43,509 bases of DNA from Bacteroidales bacterium (GTDB lineage: Bacteria > Bacteroidota > Bacteroidia > Bacteroidales > ML635J-15): the NCBI GenBank assembly GCA_003249955.1, contig QKHS01000054.1:1-43509 (forward strand), written 5' to 3'. Below are positions 1 through 8,404 of this stretch, piece by piece. Position 1 is the stretch's first letter. Every line of letters starts with the position of its first letter. A program made the translations under genes and the position numbers. The notes under the pieces were generated by a model. That model searched no databases and was not told the origin of the DNA. It was given only the letters and a program-made list of their open reading frames with translations.

Positions 1-2111
1 CCGCCGACTTCAATCTGTGCATTAGGATTGTCGGAGAGATAATTTGCAAGAATATCCAGATTTGCAATATATTCAGGTTTTATGTTGAACATATCGAAAT
101 CGAATAAGATATTTTCTATGGTGATAGTTTTTCTTTCACCTGTAGCAGAATCGCCAATAGGGAAATTATTATCAGCAAGTATTTGTTTTCTTTCTCTCAT
201 ATCAATGCCGTAAACATCATTATACCCCTGAGGATATGATCCGTTAAGGTAAATGTCGTCTTTTGCAATTCCTTTGTTTGCAAGGTAATTGATGATAGAA
301 CCGGAACGTTTTTGGTCTCTTATAGGATCGGCACCTATAACAGGCAAATTGATGTTTACAATCATTTTAGCTGCATTTGCTTCCCATTCTTTATTTTTCA
401 GCAAAACTTTATCAAGAACAGCAACAGCTTCGTCATCCAGTTCCATATCTCCTTCGTCAAAATATACAAAGTCGTGCATAAGGTAAGCCTGTAGTAGAAC
501 AGGGTCAAGTTCTATGGGCAGGAAGTTTGTGGTAAACAATTTTACATCGTTTTTTGTAGGGGTATATTCAATTGAATGAATCAAGTGTCCTGCTGCCTCA
601 TAAGAAATTTCGTAATCATTATCAGGAAGAAGAACCAGCAAATATCTGCCGTCTTTTTTATTCGGTCTGTATATTCCTACATATTCTTCGGTTTTTACAT
701 CACGGACAGCAATTATAAGGTCTTCGGGAATGTTGTTATTTATGTCGGAGACAATTCCGTCATAAACAATAAGATTGTTGTCATAAACACCTGCCTGTAT
801 GATTTCATATAAGTCAAGATCTCCCAGACCGTCTTCTTTTACGGTTGCAATATATCCACGTCTTCCGTCCATATTCATTACATATGAAACATCATCATCA
901 GGAGTATTGATAGGATAACCAAGATTTACAGGCTCTGAAAAAGAACCGTCTTTACTCATAACAGAATAGAAAACATCATATCCTCCCATGCTGGTGTGTC
1001 CTTTGGAGCTGAAAAATAATGTAACACCGTCGGGATGTACATATGGAGATTCTTCATCATACGGGCTGTTTACATTCCCGGGAAGTATCTGAGGATCAGA
1101 CCATTTATTGTCCGGGAGTTTCCTCATTACATAAATATCGGTACCACCTACACCTCCTTTACGATCACTGGTGAAAAAAATCGAATTCCCGTCAGGAGTA
1201 ATTGTAGCATGAGTTTCTCTGTATTTTGAGTTAACGTCTTCTCTTAAAAATTTAGGCTCTGACCAGTTGTAAATATCTTCTGATTCTGTTACATATATAT
1301 TTCCCATATTGTGCATACCGGAGCGGAAGAAGAACATTTGTTTTCCGTCAATTGAAAGTCCGATGGCAGCTTCGTTGTTTTCTTCGGTATTAACCGGTAA
1401 ACCAAGTCTTGTAGGACTTTGCCATTTATAATTGCTGCTTTTGGAAACGAATACATCTTCGTCCTGATTTTCTTCCGGTTGTCCGTCTCTGGGGCGTTTT
1501 GATGTGAAAATAAGAATGTTTTCGTTCAAATCAATAATAGGAGAGTGATCAGCATATTTTGAATTTATTGTAGGCCCCAGATTTTTTAGCTGAGCATCTA
1601 CAGGGTTATTATAATAGTAAATAGCATTATTGGTTATAAATTCTTCGTGATCAATTAAATCCAGTAACTCCTTATCTCCTGAGTCTCCGGGGTTTAGTTT
1701 TCTTCTTAAATCGGCAAATGCCTGAAGGCTTAAGTCAAACTCATAATTCATTCTATATGCTATGCCCAAATACAGATATGATTCAAGCGGAGCACTTGTT
1801 TCTCTGTGGTTATCAGGTTTGTAGTCAGGATTTGCATACTCAACGGCTTTCTCAAGATAAGCCTGTGCTCTTGTTTTGTATAGCCTTGTGTTTAGGTAGC
1901 AAAAACCTATTTTATACCACACATTGGGATTTTTCGGGTCCAGTTCTTCAAGTTTCAAAAGCAGATCCAGGGCAGCATCGTAGTTTTTCTCATACATAAA
2001 TGCCTCTGCATCGTAAAAATAATTTACGAAAGTCCTGTCCGGGGTTATCTCCTGAGATAAAACTATCTGAGCAATTAAAATCCCTATAAAAAACAAATAA
2101 AACTTCTTCAT
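1..2111 (-). CDS. TPR / PD40 beta-propeller / OmpA-family envelope protein (partial)
   Basis: The frame runs off the left edge, leaving about 703 residues. It begins with a signal peptide (MKKFYLFFIGILIAQIVLSQ), continues with a helical TPR-like stretch (about residues 20-150), then WD40-like PD40 strands with recurring SPIIDLNENILIFTSKR- and ATITPDGNSIFFTSDR-type motifs. A carboxypeptidase-regulatory-like segment follows, and the last visible residues (TIENILFDFDMFNIKPEY) open an OmpA peptidoglycan-binding domain that continues outside the window. This architecture is common in Bacteroidota, where such proteins are exported and tethered to peptidoglycan, often beside type IX secretion or gliding genes; none of those is seen here. 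It lies 44 bp downstream of dxs on the same strand. Confidence 0.85.
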   Translation of the reverse strand, partial: MKKFYLFFIGILIAQIVLSQEITPDRTFVNYFYDAEAFMYEKNYDAALDLLLKLEELDPKNPNVWYKIGFCYLNTRLYKTRAQAYLEKAVEYANPDYKPDNHRETSAPLESYLYLGIAYRMNYEFDLSLQAFADLRRKLNPGDSGDKELLDLIDHEEFITNNAIYYYNNPVDAQLKNLGPTINSKYADHSPIIDLNENILIFTSKRPRDGQPEENQDEDVFVSKSSNYKWQSPTRLGLPVNTEENNEAAIGLSIDGKQMFFFRSGMHNMGNIYVTESEDIYNWSEPKFLREDVNSKYRETHATITPDGNSIFFTSDRKGGVGGTDIYVMRKLPDNKWSDPQILPGNVNSPYDEESPYVHPDGVTLFFSSKGHTSMGGYDVFYSVMSKDGSFSEPVNLGYPINTPDDDVSYVMNMDGRRGYIATVKEDGLGDLDLYEIIQAGVYDNNLIVYDGIVSDINNNIPEDLIIAVRDVKTEEYVGIYRPNKKDGRYLLVLLPDNDYEISYEAAGHLIHSIEYTPTKNDVKLFTTNFLPIELDPVLLQAYLMHDFVYFDEGDMELDDEAVAVLDKVLLKNKEWEANAAKMIVNINLPVIGADPIRDQKRSGSIINYLANKGIAKDDIYLNGSYPQGYNDVYGIDMRERKQILADNNFPIGDSATGERKTITIENILFDFDMFNIKPEYIANLDILANYLSDNPNAQIEVG

Positions 2112-2155
2112 TTCAATGATTTTGGTTTTCTTGAGTGTAAAGATATGAATTATTG

Positions 2156-4078
2156 TTAACAGTTTATCAACAAATTGTAAATTTTTTTAACACCAGATAG
2201 TAAATTGTTATAGTCGTAACCACATTCTTCGATTAATTCTTCCTGTGTTCCATGCTCTACAAACCTGTCAGGGATTCCGAATCTTTTCAGTTTTACATCA
2301 AAATCATTGTCGGAAATATATTCGAGCAGGGATGTCCCGAATCCTCCGGCAATACTGTTGTCTTCTACTGAAACGATATACTTATGTTGTGATAAGATGT
2401 CGTTAAGGAGCTCATTGTCAAGTGGTTTTGCGAAGATCATGTCGTAAACGGAAATATTTATCCCCTGTTCTGCAAGAGTGGCGGCAACTTTAAGAGCAGT
2501 TACTCCGGCAGTTCCGATAGTGACCATAGCAATGTCTTTTCCTTTTATAAGGCATCTTCCTTTGCCTGGCACCATTTCTTCAAAACTGATCTCAGATTTT
2601 GGCATAGAAGATTTTCCTCTCGGATATCTTATTATCCACGGAAAAGCATTTTTATCCATTTGGGCAGTGAACATAAGATTACGAAGCTGGAATTCATCCA
2701 TAGGTGCAGCAATTACAACATCAGGAATACAACGCAAAAACGAAATGTCGTAAGCTCCGTGATGGGTAGCTCCGTCATGTCCTACAAGTCCGGCTCTGTC
2801 CAGACACATTACAACATGAAGTTTCTGTAATGCAACATCATGTATAATCTGGTCGTATGCTCTTTGAGTAAAGGAGGAATATATATTACAAAACGGAATC
2901 ATACCTTTTTTTGCCAGACCTGCGGCAAAGGTAACGGCATGTTGTTCTGCAATTCCTACATCAAAGCATCTGGACGGGAATTCTTTCATCATTTTACCAA
3001 GTGAGCACCCACTTACCATTGCCGGAGTTATCGCGGCAATTCTGTCGTTTTTTGATGCCAGCTCAACTATTGCATCTCCAAAAATGTCCTGAAACTTCTG
3101 AGGATCATTTTCGTTTTTGTTTTGATTCAGAAGCTGACCGGTTTCAATGTCAAATTTCCCCGGTGCTGCGTGCCATAGGGTCTGATTCTGCTCAGCCTGC
3201 ATAAAGCCTTTGCCCTTTTTTGTAATTACATGCAGTAATTTTGGGCCGGGGATATCTTTAATGTCATCAAATAATTTTGTCAGAAGCACAACGTCGTGTC
3301 CGTCAACAGGACCAAAATATCTTATGTTAAGGGACTCAAACAGGTTAGAGTTTCGCATGATGATTGACTTTATTGCATTGTCAATTTTTTGAGTAAATCC
3401 CTGCACATTAGCTCCGAGCCTGTTTATTCTGCCCAGAAAATTCCAGACATCGTCTTTTACCCTGTTATATGTTTTTGAAGTGGCGATGTCTGTAAGGTAT
3501 TCCCTTAGGGCACCGGTACTTTCGTCAATAGCAATTTTATTATCGTTTAAAATTATGAGAACATTGCTGTTTGTAGCTGCCAGGTTATTAAGTCCTTCAA
3601 ATGCCATTCCTCCGGTCAATGAGCCGTCTCCTATTACAGCAACGGTATTGATTTTTTCGCCCTGCAGAGCAGCAGCCGTAGCTATACCCAAAGCAGCGGA
3701 AATACTGGTGGACGAGTGTCCGACTCCGAAACTGTCGTATTCGCTTTCTTTAGGATTCGGGAATCCGCTTAGGCCTTTATAATTCCGGTTTGTGTAAAAA
3801 TTATCCCGTCTGCCTGTAAGAATTTTATGCCCGTAGGCCTGATGTCCTACGTCCCATATAATTTGGTCTGAAGGAGTATTATAGGAATAGTGTAAAGCTA
3901 CTGTAAGTTCTACCACTCCCAGACTAGCTCCGAAATGTCCAGGGTTTTTCGATGCAGACTCAATTATAAAACACCTTAAGTCGTTACACACAAAAGGCAA
4001 GTCCCGTAAATCTGATTTTCTTAAATCCGCAGGGCAGTTAATCTTACTCAATAGTTTGTATTTACTCAGGTCTATCAT
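2156..4078 (-). CDS. dxs: 1-deoxy-D-xylulose-5-phosphate synthase
   Basis: DXS condenses pyruvate and glyceraldehyde-3-phosphate in a thiamine-diphosphate-dependent reaction, the first step of the MEP isoprenoid pathway in the cytosol. The protein is full length (640 aa). Visible motifs are GHSSTS, the TPP/Mg motif GDGSLTGG...LNDN, and the transketolase central segment DRAGLVGHDGATHHGAYD. The start at 4078 (MIDLSKYKLL) was chosen because it matches usual DXS N-termini; an upstream in-frame ATG at 4099 would add seven hydrophobic residues (MYFCFLI). It is divergent from the OmpA lipoprotein gene. Confidence 0.96.
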   Translation of the reverse strand: MIDLSKYKLLSKINCPADLRKSDLRDLPFVCNDLRCFIIESASKNPGHFGASLGVVELTVALHYSYNTPSDQIIWDVGHQAYGHKILTGRRDNFYTNRNYKGLSGFPNPKESEYDSFGVGHSSTSISAALGIATAAALQGEKINTVAVIGDGSLTGGMAFEGLNNLAATNSNVLIILNDNKIAIDESTGALREYLTDIATSKTYNRVKDDVWNFLGRINRLGANVQGFTQKIDNAIKSIIMRNSNLFESLNIRYFGPVDGHDVVLLTKLFDDIKDIPGPKLLHVITKKGKGFMQAEQNQTLWHAAPGKFDIETGQLLNQNKNENDPQKFQDIFGDAIVELASKNDRIAAITPAMVSGCSLGKMMKEFPSRCFDVGIAEQHAVTFAAGLAKKGMIPFCNIYSSFTQRAYDQIIHDVALQKLHVVMCLDRAGLVGHDGATHHGAYDISFLRCIPDVVIAAPMDEFQLRNLMFTAQMDKNAFPWIIRYPRGKSSMPKSEISFEEMVPGKGRCLIKGKDIAMVTIGTAGVTALKVAATLAEQGINISVYDMIFAKPLDNELLNDILSQHKYIVSVEDNSIAGGFGTSLLEYISDNDFDVKLKRFGIPDRFVEHGTQEELIEECGYDYNNLLSGVKKIYNLLINC

Positions 4079-4186
4079 AATCAGAAAACAAAAATACAAT
4101 AATTTATGTTTATTAAGGATAAAAAAATTAACAGCGGAATGTAAATAAAAATTGTTCTCAGGTACTTAAATATAGAATTACTTGGT

Positions 4187-4194
4187 TATTTTTG
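4187..4194 (+). promoter_or_regulatory. candidate Bacteroidota -7 box (TATTTTTG)
   Basis: The octamer fits the TAnnTTTG consensus used by the Bacteroidota primary sigma factor and lies 25 bp upstream of the OmpA lipoprotein start. No TTG -33 element is present at 19-21 bp spacing, so the call rests on the -7 box alone. Confidence 0.35.
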
Positions 4195-4218
4195 TGAAAT
4201 AATTAAAAAACTATACCC

Positions 4219-5250
4219 ATGAGAAAATCGTTTTTAATGAAACTTGTGACAATAATAGCTGTATCAGGTATTGTGTTTTCATGTGTTCCGGCACGTCAGT
4301 TTGAGGAAGTAAAAGAAAAAAAAGAAAGATGCGAAACTGAACGTAACGATCTGAAAAAAGAAAATGAAACACTTACAACTGCAAATAACGAGTTGAAAGC
4401 ACAATTTGATAAACTGAAAAATGATAACAATGCTCTTACTGTTGATACTACAATTAAGGGAAATGCTTATCGCACACTTACCGGTCAGTACGATAAAATC
4501 AATGAGTTATATGCAACTTTGCTCGAAAATCAGGAAAAGTTAAGACAAGGTGCGGACGCAGATGCTCAGAAAGCTATGGGACTGTTGCAACAAACAAGGG
4601 AAGAACTCCAACGCAAGGAAGATGAACTGAGAGCTTTGGAAGCAAGGTTAAATCAGGAAAGAGCCAATGTTGAAGCTATGAAAATCCAAAATGACCTTAA
4701 GGAAAAAGAACTTGCCGAGAAGACTTTAAAAGTTCAGGAACTTCAGGCCAGACTTGATGCTCAGGATTCTGTTATGAATGCACTTCGCAAGAAAGTATCT
4801 GATGCCCTCGTGGGATTTGAAGGAAACGGACTTACAGTAACAATGAAAGACGGTAAAGTTTATGTTTCTCTTGACGAGCAATTATTATTCAAATCAGGGA
4901 AATGGGATGTTGATCCTAAGGGTATCCAGGCTTTGCAAAAACTTGCAACAGTTCTTGAAAACAATCAGGACATTAACATTATGATTGAAGGACATACAGA
5001 TGAACTTGCTTATGGTGGAAACGGAAATATTCAGGATAACTGGGACTTAAGTGTTAAACGTGCAACTTCTATTGTTAAGATAATACTCGGTAACTCAAAG
5101 ATTGATCCTAAACGCCTTACTGCTGCTGGAAGAAGTTCATACCTGCCTGTAGATCCGGCAAAAACTCCTGAAGCCAGAGCAAAAAACAGAAGAACAGAGA
5201 TTATTCTTACTCCTAAATTAGATGCTCTGTATCAACTGATGAATCAGTAA
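4219..5250 (+). CDS. OmpA-family lipoprotein with coiled-coil linker
   Basis: A 343-aa exported protein. The N-terminal hydrophobic segment ends in a lipobox (IVFSC), predicting lipidation at about Cys22. Residues about 28-200 are strongly charged, heptad-like coiled coil rich in K, E and Q. The C-terminal 120 residues are an OmpA-type peptidoglycan-binding domain (LLFKSGKWDVDPKG, IMIEGHTDELAYG, NRRTEIILTP). The coiled coil probably spans the periplasm while the OmpA domain holds peptidoglycan. It is monocistronic, with its own candidate promoter and a strong terminator. Confidence 0.92.
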   Translation: MRKSFLMKLVTIIAVSGIVFSCVPARQFEEVKEKKERCETERNDLKKENETLTTANNELKAQFDKLKNDNNALTVDTTIKGNAYRTLTGQYDKINELYATLLENQEKLRQGADADAQKAMGLLQQTREELQRKEDELRALEARLNQERANVEAMKIQNDLKEKELAEKTLKVQELQARLDAQDSVMNALRKKVSDALVGFEGNGLTVTMKDGKVYVSLDEQLLFKSGKWDVDPKGIQALQKLATVLENNQDINIMIEGHTDELAYGGNGNIQDNWDLSVKRATSIVKIILGNSKIDPKRLTAAGRSSYLPVDPAKTPEARAKNRRTEIILTPKLDALYQLMNQ

Positions 5251-5270
5251 TTACCAAATAATATATTTTG

Positions 5271-5302
5271 AAGCGACCGGAATTTCCGGTCGCTTTTTTT
5301 TT
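5271..5302 (+). terminator. rho-independent terminator after OmpA lipoprotein gene
   Basis: A perfect stem AAGCGACCGG / CCGGTCGCTT with a five-base AATTT loop is followed by a run of T residues, 20 bp after the stop codon. Confidence 0.92.
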
Positions 5303-5592
5303 GACCACAGTTAACTGATTTTATTTTTAATTCATATTAAAAAGCCATTTCTGTCGTGTTTTTTTTTAATTATTTTTAAAATCATATGATTTGTGAAGAT
5401 ATATTAATCAATTGATAGTCAGATGTAAAATCGTTTGTAAGCGACAACAAACGAATGATAAACGAAACTAAGTGCTTAATAACCGAATCGTTTTTTCGAA
5501 TAGCTTCACCTTTGCATCGAAATTGTCAAACGACGATTATCCTTAACCGGAAAAGTCAGTTGGCAGATGTTTAACCATAAAAAATTAAAAAG
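5303..5592. promoter_or_regulatory. ssb-cluster upstream region with palindromes and a candidate promoter
   Basis: About 290 bp with no gene. It holds a perfect 14-bp palindrome AAATCATATGATTT (5379-5392), an inverted repeat CGTTTGT-N8-ACAAACG (5432-5453), and further copies of AACGA/TCGTT up to 5537. CACCTTTG at 5507-5514 is one base from TAnnTTTG and would give a leader of about 70 nt before the first ssb. The density of one motif in both orientations suggests a protein-binding region for the downstream accessory genes; no binding protein can be named. Confidence 0.4.
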
Positions 5593-5967
5593 ATGAATTT
5601 AAGAAATCGTGTACAGTTAATTGGAAATTTGGGTGCAGATCCAAAAGTGAGAGAGTTTGAAAGCGGGAAAAAAATGGCACGTTTTTCAGTTGCCACAACG
5701 GACGTAATAAAAAAAGACGGAAAATTTGAAAAATCTGTTTGCTGGCATAACGTAACAGCATGGGGTAATGTGGCTGATATTGCAGAAAAGTACTTGGTTA
5801 CAGGCACCGAAGTAATTATCGAAGGACGATTGGTGTCAGACAGTTATACCGATAAATCCGGCAATCCGCGGAAAATATCAGAAATCCTTGCTGAGAGTCT
5901 TTTGTACAGGAATATTAAGAGCGTGGTTAGTAAAAGTAATGTTGATAACGGACAAGTCAGAGCGTAA
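5593..5967 (+). CDS. single-stranded DNA-binding protein paralogue 1
   Basis: A 124-aa OB-fold SSB (MNLRNRVQLIGNLGADP, FSVATTDV, WHNVTAWG, VIIEGRLVSDSYTDKSG). SSB coats single-stranded DNA in replication, repair and recombination. The C-terminus (NVDNGQVRA) lacks the acidic DDxPF tip used to recruit partner enzymes, so this is probably not the housekeeping SSB. It is the first of three ssb paralogues within 1.8 kb. Confidence 0.9.
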   Translation: MNLRNRVQLIGNLGADPKVREFESGKKMARFSVATTDVIKKDGKFEKSVCWHNVTAWGNVADIAEKYLVTGTEVIIEGRLVSDSYTDKSGNPRKISEILAESLLYRNIKSVVSKSNVDNGQVRA

Positions 5968-6030
5968 GCGGGTGCGGCAGACCGGCATCAGTTTATAATC
6001 AAAATTAATAACAATTAAAAAAGTAAAACA

Positions 6031-6363
6031 ATGAATTTAGTAAACAACGTAATGTTAATCGGACGCCTTGGCAGCGATCCTAAAGTTAAAGAAGTATCAA
6101 ACGGGAACAAAGTTGCAAATTTCTCGATTGCAACAAGTGAATCTTACAAAGTAAAAGATGTGTTTAAAGAAAGAACCTACTGGCACAATATTGTAGCTTG
6201 GGGAAAAGAAGCCGAAAAAGTTCAGGCAAAGTGTGTAAAAGGAACTGAAGTTGTTCTTAGCGGTAAACTTGTAAGTCGTTCTTATGACGACAGTAAAGGC
6301 GAGAGACGCTTTGTGACAGAGGTGGTAGTGAATGAGATTATCTGCAGGCCGAAAGCGGCTTAA
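6031..6363 (+). CDS. single-stranded DNA-binding protein paralogue 2
   Basis: A 110-aa OB-fold SSB (MNLVNNVMLIGRLGSDP, FSIATSES, YWHNIVAWGKEAEK, VVLSGKLVSRSYDD) ending in IICRPKAA, so again without an acidic tail. It follows paralogue 1 by 63 bp on the same strand, and the AT-rich gap with AATTAAAAAAGTAAAAC before the ATG fits Bacteroidota translation starts. Sequence divergence from paralogues 1 and 3 means these are old duplicates or independent acquisitions, not a recent tandem copy. The first inverted repeat of the inserted unit lies three bases after its stop. Confidence 0.9.
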   Translation: MNLVNNVMLIGRLGSDPKVKEVSNGNKVANFSIATSESYKVKDVFKERTYWHNIVAWGKEAEKVQAKCVKGTEVVLSGKLVSRSYDDSKGERRFVTEVVVNEIICRPKAA

Positions 6364-6365
6364 GA

Positions 6366-6976
6366 AGTTGGAAGACGGAAGTCCGAAGACGGGTGGCTTG
6401 AAGATTTCTGCCTCCCGTTTTAGGACTTTAAACTAAAAACCAAACAAAATGAATTTTAAATTTGAAAAACTTGTAATATGGCAAAAGGCTATGGAATTTG
6501 GAGAAGACCTGAATATTCTGGCAAAGAGTTTTCCCAAAGAAGAGACTTACAATCTAAGCTCACAGATCAGGAGAGCAGGTGATTCTATCGCGCTAAATAT
6601 TGCAGAAGGCTCAATATGCCAGTCTAACCCGGAGCGGGGCCGATTTTCCGGATATTCAATAAGATCGCTGGCAGAAGTAATTACTTGTCTTTATAAAGCA
6701 AGAAACAGGAGTTATATTGATGATAAAAGTTTTGACATACTTTATAAGGCAGGATTCAATCTTATGAACATGCTTATATCATTCAGAAAAAAAGTTTTAG
6801 AGAGTAAAGAATAAGTGATAAACACAGGCCGAAAACATAAGATAGCTTAACAGCTTTTGACCACCAGACTTCTGTCTTACAACTAAAAGAACAAATTATT
6901 GACAGTAAGACCCAATTTAGTCTGTAAAGAGATGTTTGCTTCCAACCGCCCGTCTTTTGCCTTCGGTCTTCCAACT
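6366..6976. mobile_element. putative inverted-repeat-flanked unit carrying a four-helix-bundle gene
   Basis: A 28-bp sequence at 6366-6393 (AGTTGGAAGAC...AAGACGGG) recurs inverted at 6949-6976 with 24 of 28 positions matching, and weaker similarity continues inward. The pair encloses one intact gene (6449-6814) and lies between two ssb genes. No transposase is present, so movement would depend on another enzyme or an RNA route. The layout recalls 23S rRNA intervening sequences, where a four-helix-bundle ORF sits within a stem-forming repeat, but there is no rRNA here. Target-site duplication was not established. Confidence 0.45.
6449..6814 (+). CDS. four-helix-bundle protein (S23 / IVS family)
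   Basis: The 121-aa protein has the family pattern: N-terminal FEKLVIWQKAMEFGEDL, central LSSQIRRAGDSIALNIAEGS, then the RFSGYSIRSLAEVITCL helix. The family was first noted in ORFs of 23S rRNA intervening sequences and is related to the Avd accessory protein of diversity-generating retroelements. Its members form small basic oligomeric helical bundles thought to bind nucleic acid, and the cellular role of lone copies is unknown. No reverse transcriptase or variable repeat is seen nearby. The gene interrupts the ssb series and is enclosed by inverted repeats. Confidence 0.88.
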   Translation: MNFKFEKLVIWQKAMEFGEDLNILAKSFPKEETYNLSSQIRRAGDSIALNIAEGSICQSNPERGRFSGYSIRSLAEVITCLYKARNRSYIDDKSFDILYKAGFNLMNMLISFRKKVLESKE

Positions 6977-6992
6977 AAAAAAATTTAAACAC

Positions 6993-7361
6993 ATGAATCT
7001 TAATAACAGAGTACAATTGATAGGAAATATTTCCGCAGAGCCTTTGTTCAGGGTTTTTGATTCCGGAAATAAAATGTTGAGGTTTACAGTCTGCACTACA
7101 GATGTTTATAAAGTGGATGACAGGTACGTAAAAGACATTCAATATCACACTGTAGTAGCATGGGGTAAAACAGCAGAAACAGCAGAAAAAAATCTAAAAA
7201 TGGGAGAAGAGATAGTTATTGATGGCCGTCTGACCAAAAGAAGTTATACCGATAAAAACGACATTCAGCAATTAATTTCCGAAGTTGTGGCAAATACAAT
7301 AATCCGGAAATCGGGGAATTTACGAAGCCATAGCAGTTCTGATCTGAGAAAGAGTGCATAA
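6993..7361 (+). CDS. single-stranded DNA-binding protein paralogue 3
   Basis: A 122-aa OB-fold SSB (MNLNNRVQLIGNISAEP, FTVCTTDVY, YHTVVAWGKTAETAEKN, IVIDGRLTKRSYTDKND). The start at 6993 matches the N-termini of the other paralogues; an upstream extension to 6936 would read through the inverted repeat and is unlikely. The C-terminus (SSSDLRKSA) lacks the DDxPF tail. It is nearer to paralogue 1 in N-terminal sequence than to paralogue 2. RhuM gene 1 follows after about 125 bp. Confidence 0.9.
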   Translation: MNLNNRVQLIGNISAEPLFRVFDSGNKMLRFTVCTTDVYKVDDRYVKDIQYHTVVAWGKTAETAEKNLKMGEEIVIDGRLTKRSYTDKNDIQQLISEVVANTIIRKSGNLRSHSSSDLRKSA

Positions 7362-7485
7362 TTTACAAAAAACAGCAGAAGGGTTTGCATTTTTAGCAAT
7401 GATTTCAACATAGGATTAACACTTGCGCACGAATGCATATCAGCCGCCTCAAGTGTGGCACTATAGCCATCAGGAAAGGAAAAAC

Positions 7486-8328
7486 ATGACAAACGAAATA
7501 ATTATATATCAGAATGGCGATACTTCAACCAGAATTGAAGTAAGGATTGAGGATGAAACTGTTTGGTTGACTCAGGCACAAATGGCAGAGCTTTTTCAGT
7601 CAACCAAGCAAAATCTTAGTTTGCATATTAATAATGTATTTAGAGAAAATGAACTTCAGGAATATTCAGTTGTCAAGTATTCCTTGACAACTGCTTTGGA
7701 TGGAAAAAGATACCGAACCAAGTATTACAATCTTGATGTAATTATCTCTGTCGGATATCGTGTGAAATCGCAAAGAGGTACACAGTTCCGGATTTGGGCA
7801 ACCCAGGTGCTAAAAGACTACATGTTAAAGGGTTATGCAGTAAACAACAGATTTGAACGTTTGGAAAATGATGTCAGTCAAATCAAGGATAAACTCTCAG
7901 AAATAGAAGTTAAGATTTCGGCTAATCTTCCTCAAAATGAAGGTATATTCTATGATGGACAAGTATTTGATGCTTATGTTTTGGTTTGTGATTTAATTAA
8001 ATCTGCACAAAAGTCAATTATTCTTATTGATAATTATATTGACGAATCAGTTATGGTTTTGTTGTCGAAGCGTACAAAAGGTGTAACTGCAACAATTTAC
8101 ACCAAATCAATTTCAAAACAACTTGAGCTTGACATCAAAAAACACAATCATCAATATCCTCCGATAGAGGTAAAGGTATTTACCAAATCTCACGACAGGT
8201 TTTTGATAATTGATAATAAAACGGTTTATCATATTGGAGCATCGTTAAAAGATTTAGGAAAGAGTTGGGTGGCTTTTTCGAAAATGGATATGCAAAGCCT
8301 TGGAATGATAACTAAACTTGAAATGTAA
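7486..8328 (+). CDS. RhuM-family protein 1 with PLD-like C-terminal domain
   Basis: A 280-aa protein. The N-terminal half matches the RhuM family (COG3943): IEVRIEDETVWLTQAQMAEL, a helix-turn-helix-like segment, and YRVKSQRGTQFRIWATQVLKDY. A short helical linker follows, then about 115 residues (GIFYDGQVFDAYVLVCDLI...) with HDRFLIID at His236, a phospholipase-D-like HxKx4D motif in which Arg replaces Lys. RhuM proteins are widespread in accessory DNA; the name comes from a Salmonella island gene and the function is unknown. The start at 7486 follows AGGAAAGG, one of the few good ribosome-binding sites in the window. The C-terminal coding sequence is almost identical to that of the next gene. 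Confidence 0.82.
   Translation: MTNEIIIYQNGDTSTRIEVRIEDETVWLTQAQMAELFQSTKQNLSLHINNVFRENELQEYSVVKYSLTTALDGKRYRTKYYNLDVIISVGYRVKSQRGTQFRIWATQVLKDYMLKGYAVNNRFERLENDVSQIKDKLSEIEVKISANLPQNEGIFYDGQVFDAYVLVCDLIKSAQKSIILIDNYIDESVMVLLSKRTKGVTATIYTKSISKQLELDIKKHNHQYPPIEVKVFTKSHDRFLIIDNKTVYHIGASLKDLGKSWVAFSKMDMQSLGMITKLEM
7667..7693. repeat. internal inverted repeat in RhuM gene 1
   Basis: Perfect 11-bp arms CAGTTGTCAAG and CTTGACAACTG are separated by TATTC inside the coding sequence. A repeat with the same outer arms but different inner bases lies at the equivalent codons of RhuM gene 2. Confidence 0.85.
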
Positions 8329-8404
8329 ATTTGGGGAACAATTTTTACTTTCATTTATAATTCCGGAATTTTCATTGTTTTTAATAATCACAGTTTTTAC
8401 AGGA

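Noticed and set aside
6449-6814. Diversity-generating retroelement accessory protein (Avd)
   Set aside because: No reverse transcriptase, template repeat or variable target gene is present within several kb.
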